64,000 nucleotides of DNA from Streptomyces sp. NBC_01267. Its GTDB lineage: Bacteria > Actinomycetota > Actinomycetes > Streptomycetales > Streptomycetaceae. Shown here piece by piece: positions 29,158 to 38,188 of this stretch. Under the pieces are notes generated by a model. The model was not told where the DNA came from, made no database searches, and was given only the letters and a program-made list of their open reading frames with translations. A program made the translations under genes and the position numbers. Each line of letters begins with the position of its first letter. Position 1 is the first letter of the stretch. The stretch spans positions 5,335,501-5,399,500 of the forward strand of contig NZ_CP108455.1 of assembly GCF_036241575.1 (NCBI RefSeq), in the 5' to 3' direction.

Positions 29158-30084
29158 ATGGGGCCTGACCGCATCCGACGTGTGGCAGTCACGGGGCTGC
29201 CCTTCCTGCTCGCCTACGTCGTCGACCTCGTACTCTTCGTCCGGCTGCGGGACCGGCTGCCACACCGGCTGGCCACTCACTTCACCGGCACCGGTCAGGC
29301 CAACGGCACCTCCGGGCAGCTGAACTTCTTCATCGTCCTCACGGCGCTCATGCTCGGCCTGGGCCTGGTCTGGGTCCTCGTGTCGCGGGGAGTACGGGGC
29401 CTGATAGTGACCGGCTGGGCGGTCGCCGGGTTCTGCTGCTATCTGATGGCGGCGACCCTGTACGCCAACCTGCGCACCTCTCCCGAACTCCCGCTCTGGC
29501 AGATCGCGGTGGCCGCCGGTGTGGCCGCGGTGTCGGCAGCCGTCGGCCGGGGGCTGAGCCGGTCCCTCCGGTCCGAGCTCCCCCCGGCGGAGGACGGACC
29601 CGTCGAGCGGCTCGACCACGCGGACGGCGAGACCCTGGGCTGGGCCCGGTACGCGGGCACCCGGCTGATGTGGATCCTGCTGCTGGCCGCGATCGGCACC
29701 GCGCTCGTCGTCCTGCTCACCGCCGGATGGCAGCCTGCCGTACCGCCCCTGCTGCTGGGCCTGGTACTCCTGCTCTTCGCCCGGCCCTGCGTCACCGTGG
29801 ACCGCCGGGGCCTGACCGTCTCCACCGGATGGCTGCCCTGGCCGCGTCTCCGGGTGCCGCTGAACGAGGTCGAGCGGGCCACGAGCCGTGAGGTCGACGC
29901 CCTGAAGGAGTTCGGAGGCTGGGGTTACCGCGTCCGGGCGGGCCGTTCCGGCCTCATCCTCCGCTCCGGCGAGGCCATCGTGATCCGACGCACGAACGGC
30001 CGCGACTTCGCGGTCACCGTCGACGGCTCCGCCGATGCCGCGGCCCTGCTCAACACCTTGGCCGACCGGCAGGGCAGCCGCTGA
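29158..30084 (+). CDS. DUF1648 domain membrane protein
   Basis: 308 residues. N-terminal DUF1648 segment (LRDRLPHRLATHFTGTGQANG), several membrane helices, then a soluble PH-like tail after residue 210 (VTVDRRGLTVSTGWLPWPRLRVPLNEVERA). GGAGG is 5 bases before ATG 29158. The stop overlaps the GntR gene start (TGATG). Such pairs are common in Streptomyces; the function is unknown, possibly envelope stress sensing. Confidence 0.85.
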   Translation: MGPDRIRRVAVTGLPFLLAYVVDLVLFVRLRDRLPHRLATHFTGTGQANGTSGQLNFFIVLTALMLGLGLVWVLVSRGVRGLIVTGWAVAGFCCYLMAATLYANLRTSPELPLWQIAVAAGVAAVSAAVGRGLSRSLRSELPPAEDGPVERLDHADGETLGWARYAGTRLMWILLLAAIGTALVVLLTAGWQPAVPPLLLGLVLLLFARPCVTVDRRGLTVSTGWLPWPRLRVPLNEVERATSREVDALKEFGGWGYRVRAGRSGLILRSGEAIVIRRTNGRDFAVTVDGSADAAALLNTLADRQGSR

Positions 30085-30434
30085 TGCTCTTCCGGATCGA
30101 TCCGTCCTCCGCGGTCCCGCTGGGGGACCAGATCGCGGCCTGTGTCCGCGGCGCGGTCGCCGACGGCGCGGTGGCCGCGGGCGAACGGCTCCCGGCCGCG
30201 CGCATGCTCGCCGACTCCCTGGGGGTCAACGTCCATACCGTGCTCCGCGGTTACCAGCGGCTGCGCGAGGAGGGCCTGATCGAACTGCGCCGGGGCCGCG
30301 GCGCGGTCGTGGTGGGCGGCGCCGCGCAGGGGCGGGCGCGGCTGCTGGCGCGGGTACGGGAACTCGCGGTGGAGGCCCGGGAGCTGGGCCTCTCCGACGA
30401 GGAGGTGCTGACGCTGGTCCGTGACGCGCTCTGA
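30084..30434 (+). CDS. GntR-family regulator, YtrA subfamily
   Basis: 116 residues: N-terminal winged helix (VPLGDQIAACVRGAVADGAV, ARMLADSLGVNVHTVLRGYQRL) and a short helical tail without an effector domain, the YtrA pattern. It overlaps the DUF1648 gene by 1 base, so it is cotranscribed. Likely binds the CATTGTT/AACAATG repeat at 29122-29148. Confidence 0.88.
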   Translation: MLFRIDPSSAVPLGDQIAACVRGAVADGAVAAGERLPAARMLADSLGVNVHTVLRGYQRLREEGLIELRRGRGAVVVGGAAQGRARLLARVRELAVEARELGLSDEEVLTLVRDAL

Positions 30435-30507
30435 GGTGAGGGGCCCGTAACAGGCCACGGGAGTACGCCGGGTGCCCGGCCGCACCGTGCCCGGGTGCCC
30501 ACCCGGC

Positions 30508-30921
30508 TCAGTAGCTCTGGAGCTCCAGCAGATGCCCGTCGGGGTCCCGCAGATGCGCTGCCCGCAGGGCCGGACCCCACTGCGGACGGTCCTGCGCCGC
30601 GGCCACCACCACGGCGCCCGCCTCCGTGCACCGGGTGACCGCCGCGTCCAGCGCGTCCCGGTCGGCCAGGTGCACGACGAGGGAGAAGAGATCCTGCGCC
30701 TTCTCCCCGTGCGGGAGCCCGTCGGTGCCCAGCGCGCCGGACATGAAGCGCCTCTCGAAGAGGGCGAAGACCGTACGGCCGTCCTGGTCCCAGCTGGCAT
30801 ACCCGGCCGACTCGTCGCCACCCGCCAGCACGGCCCCGGTGAGTCCGGGGAGCACGTCCCGGTAGAAGCGGAAGGTCTCCGCGAAGCGGTCGACCAGCAG
30901 GCGGGTGTACGGCGCGTCCAT
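30508..30921 (-). CDS. VOC/glyoxalase superfamily protein
   Basis: 137 residues with the paired beta-alpha-beta-beta-beta modules of the VOC fold (FRFYRDVLPGLTG; AHLRDPDGHLLELQSY at the end). Could be a lyase, dioxygenase or binding protein; substrate not evident. TATTTT lies 7 bases before ATG 30921, suggesting a leaderless mRNA. Confidence 0.85.
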   Translation of the reverse strand: MDAPYTRLLVDRFAETFRFYRDVLPGLTGAVLAGGDESAGYASWDQDGRTVFALFERRFMSGALGTDGLPHGEKAQDLFSLVVHLADRDALDAAVTRCTEAGAVVVAAAQDRPQWGPALRAAHLRDPDGHLLELQSY

Positions 30922-30954
30922 GGCGCCGAAAATACCCGATCGAGGGGGAGTTGA

Positions 30955-31395
30955 TCAGTGAACGGGGTCGCCCGTTCCGGTGAGTCCGCCGGGGCGTCCG
31001 CCGGAGCCGTGCGCCGTGCCGGGCGGGCCTTCCGGCTCCCTGCGACCCTCGGCCGTGTGCCCCGCCACCGCCGCCACCGCCCAGCAGAGAGCGGCGCCGA
31101 CGGTGTACCAGAGCAGGTCCGGCGGGTGGAAGGTGGAGCCGAGCAACGGCCTTAGCACGGACGGGATCCCGGCGATCTGGAGGAACTCGACGGCCCAGCT
31201 GAAAGCGAGTGCGATCCCGGCCGTGGTCACCGCGCGCAGCCGGGGCGCGAGCAGCACCACCACCAGGTACACCAGGACCGTGTAGAGGCTGTCACCCGCG
31301 CACTTGGCGAACGCGCCGTCCGACCAGGCACGTACTCCGAGACCTGCGACGACGGTCAGTACCGCGGCCCCGGACGCCCACCACCGTCTGCTCAT
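30955..31395 (-). CDS. DUF2809 membrane protein
   Basis: 146 residues, four hydrophobic helices. Central FSWAVEFLQIAGIPSVL and GSTFHPPDLLWYTVGA are typical of DUF2809 (VanZ-like layout). Gly/Pro-rich C-terminal tail. Function unknown. TAGGCT lies 7 bases before ATG 31395, a leaderless start; the longer open frame to 32013 is not supported. Confidence 0.8.
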   Translation of the reverse strand: MSRRWWASGAAVLTVVAGLGVRAWSDGAFAKCAGDSLYTVLVYLVVVLLAPRLRAVTTAGIALAFSWAVEFLQIAGIPSVLRPLLGSTFHPPDLLWYTVGAALCWAVAAVAGHTAEGRREPEGPPGTAHGSGGRPGGLTGTGDPVH

Positions 31396-31567
31396 TCCGC
31401 GCAGCCTACGCAGTTCACACCGAGGGCGTGCGAGGCTTCCGCACGGCCCGTCCGCGCGGTGGCCGGGGCCCGCTCCGGTGGGACCTCCCCGCGGTCGGCC
31501 CGGACCCGGAGACCGAGGCGAAGGTACTGGGCGGCTGATGCGGGTAGGACGGACCGCTGTCACCCCC

Positions 31568-31596
31568 TTGACCTGGCACAAGGCCGCACATCTACT
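31568..31596 (+). promoter_or_regulatory. Predicted promoter of the CMD-family gene
   Basis: TTGACC, 17 bases, TCTACT, followed by a 79-base leader. The rest of the 31396-31675 gap shows no gene. Confidence 0.4.
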
Positions 31597-31675
31597 TCTC
31601 CCTACAACAGGCGAACGTTCAACCGTCTTGCACGGCTCCTCGACCTCCTGACGAGGAGCCCGGAACGGAGCAGCT

Positions 31676-32149
31676 ATGAACACCCCGACCGATCCTGCCC
31701 TCCCGCGCACCGCACCGGATCTCACCTCGGACGCCGTCGCCGAGACCCGGCAGGACCGTTTACAACGGGGCATGGTCATGCTCGACCAGGTCGTCGGCGA
31801 GGGTGGCCGGCAGGTCATCGAGTCGCTGGCCGACATCTCGCCCGATCTGGGCCACCACATCGTCGCCTGGGCGTTCGGCGACATATACAGCCGTCCCGGA
31901 CTCGCGCTCAGGGACCGCCAGTTGGTGACGCTCGGCATGCTCACCGCGCTGGGCGGCTGCGAGCCGCAACTCGACGTCCACATCAACGCGGCACTCAACG
32001 TCGGTCTCAGCACCGAGGAGATCGTCGAGGCGCTGATGCACTCCGCGGTCTACTGCGGGATGCCGAAGGCGCTCAACGCCACCGCCGTCGCGAAGAAGGT
32101 CTTCGCCGAGAACGGGCTGCTCACCGAGGAGAAGAAGACCGACCGGTGA
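31676..32149 (+). CDS. Carboxymuconolactone decarboxylase family protein
   Basis: 157 residues, PcaC-like all-helical fold with RPGLALRDRQLVTLGMLTALGG and VDVHINAALNVG-type segment (DVHINAALNVGLSTEEIVEALMH). It lacks the CxxC of the AhpD peroxidase branch, so a gamma-carboxymuconolactone decarboxylase-like activity is more likely. GGAGC site before ATG 31676. It stands alone, without other beta-ketoadipate genes. Confidence 0.85.
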   Translation: MNTPTDPALPRTAPDLTSDAVAETRQDRLQRGMVMLDQVVGEGGRQVIESLADISPDLGHHIVAWAFGDIYSRPGLALRDRQLVTLGMLTALGGCEPQLDVHINAALNVGLSTEEIVEALMHSAVYCGMPKALNATAVAKKVFAENGLLTEEKKTDR

Positions 32150-32223
32150 GCCCGGCCGCCCGCGCCTGACATGGACTCCTGGCCGTATCGGCGCCCGTCA
32201 CCGGGCGCGCGACCGGCCGGGGT

Positions 32224-32967
32224 TCAGCGCTCCGCCGACGCCCTCACCAGAGCGACGGCCTCGCCGATGAGCCCGATCTCGTGCGGGCTCATCGTCGGGT
32301 TGGCGGCGCGCATGTCCCCGGCCCGCTCCAGCGGCCAGGACGCCACGTCGGCACGGCCGTGGAGCAGCGCGGACAGCAGCGAGCGGACCGGCTGCACCAG
32401 CTCCGCAGGCGCGTCGAGAGCGACCTGCGCCAGGATCAGCGCCGACATCGCCCAGTCCAGCTCCGGTGGGCCCTCCACGGTGTTCGACCAGTCGATGACC
32501 ATCGGCCCCGCGGCCGTCACCATCACGTTCTCCGGGTGCAGATCGAGATGCAGGATCCGGTCCCCGGGGTCGGCCGCGAGCCGCGCCGGGGCCTCGTGCA
32601 GTCGGCCGAGCAGCCCCGCCAGCATCGCACCGGCCTGCACCGCGGTGACCTGGCCGGCCAACGCGGCCTCCACCAGCGTGGGACCGTCCAGCCGCCGCAT
32701 CACCAGGTCCGGACCCTTCGAGTCCGGCCGTATCTCGGGTACCGGGTATCCCCACCGCGCCAAGTGGGCCATCACGGCGGCCTCTTCGGCGGTGTCCGCA
32801 CCCTGGTGCCGGTAGCGGCGCAGCACCCACTCCTCGTCGACGGCGAACACGTCCGCCGTCCGGCCCGCACCGATCAACTGGTCCGGCCGTACGGGGCTGT
32901 TCCCGGCCAAGCCGTTCTCCTCATCGGGTCTCTCCGCCGAACTGTTCGCCACCGCAAGGTCGTTCAT
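32224..32967 (-). CDS. Aminoglycoside phosphotransferase-like protein
   Basis: 247 residues, APH/choline-kinase fold. Catalytic loop LHLDLHPENVM (HxDxxxxN) and metal-binding VIDWSN are intact. Probably phosphorylates a small metabolite; drug resistance cannot be inferred. ATG 32967 was chosen as the first start in the conserved frame; the upstream open frame (to 33573) is the shadow of the MFS gene. No relation to its neighbours is evident. Confidence 0.8.
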   Translation of the reverse strand: MNDLAVANSSAERPDEENGLAGNSPVRPDQLIGAGRTADVFAVDEEWVLRRYRHQGADTAEEAAVMAHLARWGYPVPEIRPDSKGPDLVMRRLDGPTLVEAALAGQVTAVQAGAMLAGLLGRLHEAPARLAADPGDRILHLDLHPENVMVTAAGPMVIDWSNTVEGPPELDWAMSALILAQVALDAPAELVQPVRSLLSALLHGRADVASWPLERAGDMRAANPTMSPHEIGLIGEAVALVRASAER

Positions 32968-33059
32968 GAACTGGCTCCCCACACAACTGGCTCTCCACAG
33001 AGCGAACGTCTCGGAGCGGCTTTCCTGAAATCGCCCCCCTTCGGCAGAGATTACCGAGA

Positions 33060-33692
33060 TCAGGCGGAGGCGCCGGAACCCGACGGCCGTACCGAGAGAC
33101 TGATGCCCGTTGCGAGCAGACAGACCGCGCCGCACCCCATGAAGAACACCCCGGTGCCCCAGGCGGCGGTGATCAGCCCGGCCAGCGGGTAGAGCAGCGG
33201 GCTGAGCCCCACCGTGCACAGGCTCGTCACCGCTGTGACACGCCCCAGGTAACGGATCTCGGCGCGCTCCTGGAGCAGCCCGTTGCTCACCACCACGGCC
33301 GCGCCGCTCGCCGCACCGAGGAACGCGCCCAGCGCGACGGCGGTACCCGGCCCCGGCGCCCGGCCCAGGGCGACGACCAGGACCGTGGTGAGCAGCAGGG
33401 CGCCGGACAGGACACCACGGGCGTACGGGACCCGCTTCACGGCGGCCAGCAGCAGACCGGACACCGCGCCGCCGACGGAGAACGCGGCCAGGATCCAGCC
33501 CAGCGCACCCGCGCCCCAGCCGTGCTCGTCCGTGAGCAGCAGCAGCCCGGTGCCGACGGGCCCGCTGAAGCACATCTCACCGAGCCCGATGACAAGCACC
33601 AGCCGGATGAGATGCCGGTCGGCCCGCAGGTAGCGCAGGCCGTCCCGGAAGTCCTGCCCGGCGGTCGTGGAGCGGCGTTCGGCCGTCGTCAC
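33060..33692 (-). pseudogene. Truncated MFS transporter (C-terminal half)
   Basis: About 210 residues containing only the second six-helix half of a drug-efflux-type MFS protein, beginning at the cytoplasmic loop (FRDGLRYLRADRHLIRLVLV) and running to the normal C-terminus. Helices 1-6 are missing; upstream the frame becomes Arg-rich and runs into the neighbouring gene. A GTG at 33692 might still start a half-length protein, but there is no ribosome site. A 38-base palindrome sits exactly at the break. Likely a deletion remnant. Confidence 0.75.
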
Positions 33693-33698
33693 ACCATA

Positions 33699-33736
33699 GA
33701 AGCAGAAGAGTTCTTCCGGAAGAACTCTCCTGCTTC
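33699..33736. repeat. Large palindrome at the MFS truncation point
   Basis: Inner 22 bases (33707-33728) are a perfect palindrome, AGAGTTCTTCC/GGAAGAACTCT. It extends to 19-base arms with one mismatch (GAAGCAG outermost). Copies of CTGCTTC continue to the right. Much lower GC than the flanks. It may terminate the gene ending at 33778, or be an operator or recombination scar. Confidence 0.7.
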
Positions 33737-33777
33737 TCCTGCTTCTTCTTCGGCTTCTGTTCCCTCTGCGAGTGGGC

Positions 33778-35016
33778 TCAGCGCCTCGCGAAGACCGGCT
33801 CCCAGCGACCCCCCGAGAAGTCCTTCGGCGTGCGGGCACCGCTGAGGACGACTTCCTTGTCGCTGCCGAGGGTGACCAGGACGAGCCGGGTGTCGTACTC
33901 GCCGCCGCCGGGCACGATGTCCCAGGCGATCAGCCGCTTGCTGTCGGCCCAGGCGAGGAGTTCCTGCCCGCGCAGCTTGGCGGTTCGCTTCCCCGTGCGC
34001 GGGTCCAGCACCTGGGTCGCGGTGCTCCTGACGCCCCCCGCGTAGCCGCCCGCGACGAGCCTGCCGTCCGGGGAGAGACCGGCCGGCGCGGAGAAGAGGT
34101 CGATCGCCTTCTCCCGCGCGGGTACGTCCACCTTCCTGCCGCGCAGATCCCGGTAGTAGACGCCCGGTTCCATGTTGACGGGCTCGTACAGCAGGGTGCC
34201 GTCGGTGTTGAACAGCAGGTCCTCGCCCGAGCCGAAGTTCCTGCCACCCGGACCGGTGAAGGAGGGCAGGGCGTGCCAGTCGACGGTGTTCTTCGCGAGG
34301 TCGACGACGGCGAACCCGGTGCGGCAGGGCGTAGGTTGCGGCTGCTCCGTGTTGTTGACCGGGATCTTCAGGGACCAGTACGAGCGGTCCGGGTTCTTGG
34401 CGAACGTGGTGGCGACCAGCTTGCTTGCGTCGGGCGAGAAGGAGACCGCGCCGACGCCCTGCGGAACCGGGATCCAGCGGGTCACCCGGCCGGTGAGCAG
34501 ATCGAGCAACCCGATCCGCCCCGCGGGCAGTTCGCGCTCCAGGACAGCGGCGGTGCGCATCCCGGGGGCGGCGGCCAGATACGACCAGCGCGCGTCCACC
34601 ACGTACCGGCCGGTCTTCTGGTCCAGTACGGAGTAGGTACGGGTGGTGATCTCGTCGTGGTTCGGCTGCTCGGCCTTCTTGGACGTGTAGTACGCGGCGA
34701 CGGCCTGGTCACCGACCGCGATCAGCTCGCGCGGCGGGGACTGGTCGGCATGGCGGAGGATGTCGCCGTGCCCGACCGAACTGGCCAGCCGGGGGCCCTG
34801 GCCCTGGTCGGAGTCGGAGTCGGAGGAGCCGAGCAGGGCGGGCACGCCCACTGCGGCGGCCAGCACCAGCACGGTCGCGGCTGCGGCCCCGGCCACCCCC
34901 CGGCCCCTGCGGCGGCGTCGGACGGCGAGGACCCGGTCGGCGAGACCGGAAGGCGCGGCCGGTGTGGCGGCGGCCTGCTCCCGCAGGGAAGCACGGACGA
35001 GTTCCTCGGTGTTCAC
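33778..35016 (-). CDS. Membrane-anchored beta-propeller-like protein, ECF sigma partner
   Basis: 412 residues. N-terminal about 40 residues cytoplasmic and basic (VNTEELVRASLREQ, RRRRRGRG), then one membrane helix (VAGAAAATVLVLAAAVGVPALL). The large extracytoplasmic part has repeated strands like TolB/WD40 propellers (SFSPDASKLVATTF, GLSPDGRLVAGGYAGG). Overlaps the sigma gene stop (GTGA) and has GGAGG before GTG 35016. By position it is a candidate anti-sigma or signal protein for the SigE-family factor; that role is inferred. Confidence 0.8.
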   Translation of the reverse strand: MNTEELVRASLREQAAATPAAPSGLADRVLAVRRRRRGRGVAGAAAATVLVLAAAVGVPALLGSSDSDSDQGQGPRLASSVGHGDILRHADQSPPRELIAVGDQAVAAYYTSKKAEQPNHDEITTRTYSVLDQKTGRYVVDARWSYLAAAPGMRTAAVLERELPAGRIGLLDLLTGRVTRWIPVPQGVGAVSFSPDASKLVATTFAKNPDRSYWSLKIPVNNTEQPQPTPCRTGFAVVDLAKNTVDWHALPSFTGPGGRNFGSGEDLLFNTDGTLLYEPVNMEPGVYYRDLRGRKVDVPAREKAIDLFSAPAGLSPDGRLVAGGYAGGVRSTATQVLDPRTGKRTAKLRGQELLAWADSKRLIAWDIVPGGGEYDTRLVLVTLGSDKEVVLSGARTPKDFSGGRWEPVFARR

Positions 35017-35570
35017 GGTCGTACCTCCACGGGTGCGAAGTCGCGGGAGCGCGGCTGTACGGCTTCGGGACTGCCGAGCGCCGAGAGTTCGGGCGCGAGC
35101 GTGCGCAGCTTGGCGAGCGAACGGTGGGCGGTGGAGCGGACCGTGCCGACGGTGCACCCGAGGAGGCGCGCCACGTCCGCCTCGGGCAGGTCCTCGAAGT
35201 ACCGCAGCACCAGGACGGTGCGCTGACGGGCGGTCAGCCGGGCGAGCGCGTCGCGCATCACGAGCCGCAGTTCGGCGGCTCCGGCAGCGTCGGCGCTGCC
35301 GTCGCGGTCCGGGGGTTCGGCGACGGTGAGCTCCTTGCGCCGCCCCTTCAACCGCCAGCGGCTGACCTGCTGCCGGTAGAGGATCTGCCGGACGTACGCC
35401 TCGGGCTCGTCGATCCGGTGCCAGCGGCCCGCCGCCTTGACCAGCGCGTTCTGCAGCAGATCCTCGCCCGCGTGGCGGTCGCCGCCACTGAGCAGCACGG
35501 CGGTCCTCAGCAGCGCGGTCGATCTGTTCGCCACGAACTTCCGGAAGCTCTCCTGATCTGTGGCATCCAT
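35013..35570 (-). CDS. SigE-family ECF RNA polymerase sigma factor
   Basis: 185 residues with sigma2 (FRKFVANRSTALLRTAVLLSG, GEDLLQNALVKA) and sigma4 (LPEADVARLLGCTVGTVRSTAHRSLAKLR). This is the SigE-family (SACE) subgroup common in Streptomyces. ATG 35570 has GAAGG 5 bases upstream; GTG 35576 is an alternative. First gene of a two-gene operon with the membrane propeller protein. Bases 35577-35769 downstream of the VOC gene show no further gene. Confidence 0.88.
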   Translation of the reverse strand: MDATDQESFRKFVANRSTALLRTAVLLSGGDRHAGEDLLQNALVKAAGRWHRIDEPEAYVRQILYRQQVSRWRLKGRRKELTVAEPPDRDGSADAAGAAELRLVMRDALARLTARQRTVLVLRYFEDLPEADVARLLGCTVGTVRSTAHRSLAKLRTLAPELSALGSPEAVQPRSRDFAPVEVRP

Positions 35571-35769
35571 CGTCACCTTCTCTTGCCGTTCTCTTCGCGA
35601 CGGGCCGATCGCCCTTCCCTGCCCGTACTGACGCGTGCGGGTGCCGCCCGCTATGCCGGGCGGCGGAGAAAAAGCGTGTCACCAATGGTCGGCCGGGCCT
35701 CTTGTGCCTGACCCGGGCCACGCTGGCAACGGACCGTCCCCGGTGCGGGCCCCGCCTCGCGGACGCCTC

Positions 35770-36177
35770 TCAACGGTCCTGCCTGTGCCGGGCCTCGGGG
35801 GTGACGGGCGTGAAGAAGTTGATCAGATTGCCGTCGGGGTCCCGGAAGAGGAGGGAGCGGTTGCCCCACGGCATCGTCGTCGGCTGCTGGACGAACTCGA
35901 AGCCGAGGGGCGCCAGGCGCCGGTACTCCGCGTCGACGTCGGCGACGCGGAATTCGGTGATCACCGTGTGGTTGGCGGCCGGTCGGGCGGAGTCGGCGCC
36001 GAACAGTGCCACGGTGCGGCTGCCCGCGACGGCCAGCGTGCAGGACGGCGTGACGAGTTCGGCGAACTCGGGGGTCGACCACGTGGCCGGGATGCCGGTG
36101 ACCTGTTCGTAGAACCCGACGAGACGAGCGACATCGTGGGTGATCACGCGGATCGAGACGAAGTTGACGAAGTTCAT
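35770..36177 (-). CDS. VOC/glyoxalase superfamily protein
   Basis: 135 residues, VOC fold (RVITHDVARLVGFYEQVTG; LLFRDPDGNLINFF). AGGAAG site before ATG 36177. Divergent from the WYL regulator, about 110 bases apart, which may control it. Substrate unknown. Confidence 0.87.
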   Translation of the reverse strand: MNFVNFVSIRVITHDVARLVGFYEQVTGIPATWSTPEFAELVTPSCTLAVAGSRTVALFGADSARPAANHTVITEFRVADVDAEYRRLAPLGFEFVQQPTTMPWGNRSLLFRDPDGNLINFFTPVTPEARHRQDR

Positions 36178-36287
36178 GAGCGGCTTCCTGCCAGGAGTGG
36201 TCTCGGACGAAGGGATGAAGTGGCGTCCCGAACGCTAGAACCGATACCGGACAGAATCCGCCCGGTATGTGCGGCAGACTTTCCGGG

Positions 36288-37403
36288 GTGACCACATCGT
36301 CGACCGCCCGGGTGCTCGCTCTGCTGGAGATCCTCCAGGGCGGCGGCATCCGCACGGTCCCGGACCTGGCCGTGCGCCTCGGCGTCGACGAACGCACCGT
36401 CCGCCGCTACGTCGGCCACCTGCTGGAACTCGGCGTGCCCGTCGACTCGGTGCGCGGTCGGTACGGCGGCTACCGGCTCGCCCCCGGCTACCGGATGCCC
36501 CCGCTGATGCTCACCGACGACGAGGCGCTGGCCGTTCTGCTCGGTCTCCTGGCGGGCCGGAGGTCCGGTCCGGTCACGGCGTCCGCCACGGCGAGCGGCA
36601 GTGCCACGGCGAAGCTGCTGCGGGTCCTGCCCAGGGCCCTGAGCCGACGGCTGGACGCGCTGCTGGAGACGGCCGACTTCACCACCCGGCCGGGTCCCGC
36701 CACCCCACCGGAAACAGAGGTGCTGCTCGAACTCGCCGAGGCCGCACGCGATCGGCGGCCGGTGGCGATCACGTACACCGACCGGAAGGGCCGCAGCACC
36801 GACCGCACCGTCCTGCCCTACGGACTCGTGGCACATTCCGGGCGGTGGTACCTGACGGGTGTCGATCCGGCCGACGGGGGGATACGCACCCTCCGGCTGG
36901 AGCGGATCGGCGCCCTGGCCGTGCAGCCCGGCTCGTTCGACGTCCCGGCCGGATTCGACCCGGCAGCCACCGTGCTGAGCGGCCTCGCGGACGCGCCCTG
37001 GACCCACGAGGTGTCGCTGCGGATCCGCGCCGACGCCCCGCACATCCGCGGCCACCTCCCGGCCGGGATCGCCACTCTGTCCCCGATCTCGGCCGCACCG
37101 ACCGATGAGGCCGCACCGGCTGTACGGGCCGCACCGGCCGAAGCGGACGGGACCGACACCGGCAGGGTACGTCCCGGCAGTTCGGGTGCCTCCGGGACGG
37201 CCGACGAAAGTACCGGATGGGTCCGCGTCCGGATCCGGGCCGAGCGGCTGGACTGGATTCCGCCCGTACTCGCCGCCCTGGACCGCCCGTTCGTCATCGA
37301 GCACCCGGTGGCCCTGCGCGATCTCGTACGCGCGCTGGCCCACCGCCTGGACGGGTATGCGGCTGCCGACGGCGAATCCCCGCCCGGCCGGACGACGGCC
37401 TGA
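36288..37403 (+). CDS. WYL-domain (YafY-type) transcriptional regulator
   Basis: 371 residues: N-terminal HTH (VLALLEILQGGGIRTVPDLAVRLGVDERTVRRY), WYL domain (AHSGRWYLTGVDP) and WCX C-terminus. An Ala/Pro-rich insert (about residues 270-310) splits the C-terminal part. GTG 36288 fits the family start; ATG 36267 is possible. Probable repressor of the divergent VOC gene; this type of pairing is common. Confidence 0.88.
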   Translation: MTTSSTARVLALLEILQGGGIRTVPDLAVRLGVDERTVRRYVGHLLELGVPVDSVRGRYGGYRLAPGYRMPPLMLTDDEALAVLLGLLAGRRSGPVTASATASGSATAKLLRVLPRALSRRLDALLETADFTTRPGPATPPETEVLLELAEAARDRRPVAITYTDRKGRSTDRTVLPYGLVAHSGRWYLTGVDPADGGIRTLRLERIGALAVQPGSFDVPAGFDPAATVLSGLADAPWTHEVSLRIRADAPHIRGHLPAGIATLSPISAAPTDEAAPAVRAAPAEADGTDTGRVRPGSSGASGTADESTGWVRVRIRAERLDWIPPVLAALDRPFVIEHPVALRDLVRALAHRLDGYAAADGESPPGRTTA

Positions 37404-37520
37404 TCTCACGAGCAGCGGGCTCTTCGGGAGTCCCCGACCATGCGCCCCTTTCGAAGTCGTTGAAGCTGGTGCAGGCCCAAGTCAGGTGGAATGAGGCCGA
37501 CTTGTGGTGGACTCTGGACC

Positions 37521-37985
37521 ATGAACGATGCTTATGAGGGGACCGGGGTAGCTTCGGCGAGCGATCTTTCTCGTGACCCGACGGTTCGTCTGCTCGCCGA
37601 GGTCGAGCGGTTGCGCAAAGAAGCACGGCAGAAGACGAAGCTCGCCGACCGGCGAGCCTCGTTCTGGGCGGTCGCCGATATCTCCCTGGGCTTCCCTGCC
37701 GCACTTCTCGCCGCGGTGTCCGGCGCGACGGGGCTGACCACGCCGGATGCACGCACCCCTGCGGCGCTGCTGGCACTGGCATCTGCGGGGCTGTCGGCAG
37801 GGGCGGGGTTCCTGCGCAGCGACACGAGACGAATAGGCCACAAACGCGCTCGAAAGGCGTGGGCCGCCCTGGAGGGCGAGGCCACGGTGGCGTTGACGCA
37901 GGAGCAGCCGGATCAAGAATGCCTCCGCCGCCTGTTCGAGATGCGCCAGGCCGCGCTGACGGCCTACGAAGGTGACGACGCCTGA
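37521..37985 (+). CDS. Two-helix membrane protein, SLATT-like
   Basis: 154 residues. A charged N-terminal helix (VRLLAEVERLRKEARQKTKLADRR) leads into two close membrane segments (about 53-75 and 80-98), then a cytoplasmic helical tail. This layout resembles SLATT domains, two-helix effectors tied to nucleotide-signal conflict systems, but no SMODS or SLOG gene is adjacent, so the assignment is tentative. It stands alone in a stretch (37404-38180) without other genes. Confidence 0.6.
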   Translation: MNDAYEGTGVASASDLSRDPTVRLLAEVERLRKEARQKTKLADRRASFWAVADISLGFPAALLAAVSGATGLTTPDARTPAALLALASAGLSAGAGFLRSDTRRIGHKRARKAWAALEGEATVALTQEQPDQECLRRLFEMRQAALTAYEGDDA

Positions 37986-38102
37986 TCGCGCGCCTTGCTG
38001 CGCGTCGAGCACGCAAGCGATGTGCTCGTGCTGCGGGGTCTTGTGCGGTCCTGTGAGCACCCTGAAGGGCTGCGCCGGGGGCTGCGGACCGGCGGGAGAG
38101 CG

Positions 38103-38141
38103 GAGAAGGACCCGACCGCTTCGAGCAGTCGGGTCCTTCTC
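38103..38141. terminator. Bidirectional terminator before sodN
   Basis: A perfect 14-base stem GAGAAGGACCCGAC (38103-38116) with GTCGGGTCCTTCTC (38128-38141), 11-base loop. It ends sodN and probably the upstream plus-strand gene. Confidence 0.8.
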
Positions 38142-38188
38142 GTTGGCGCTCTGACCTGCTGTCCGGTCGGAAACCGAACGGCATGACA

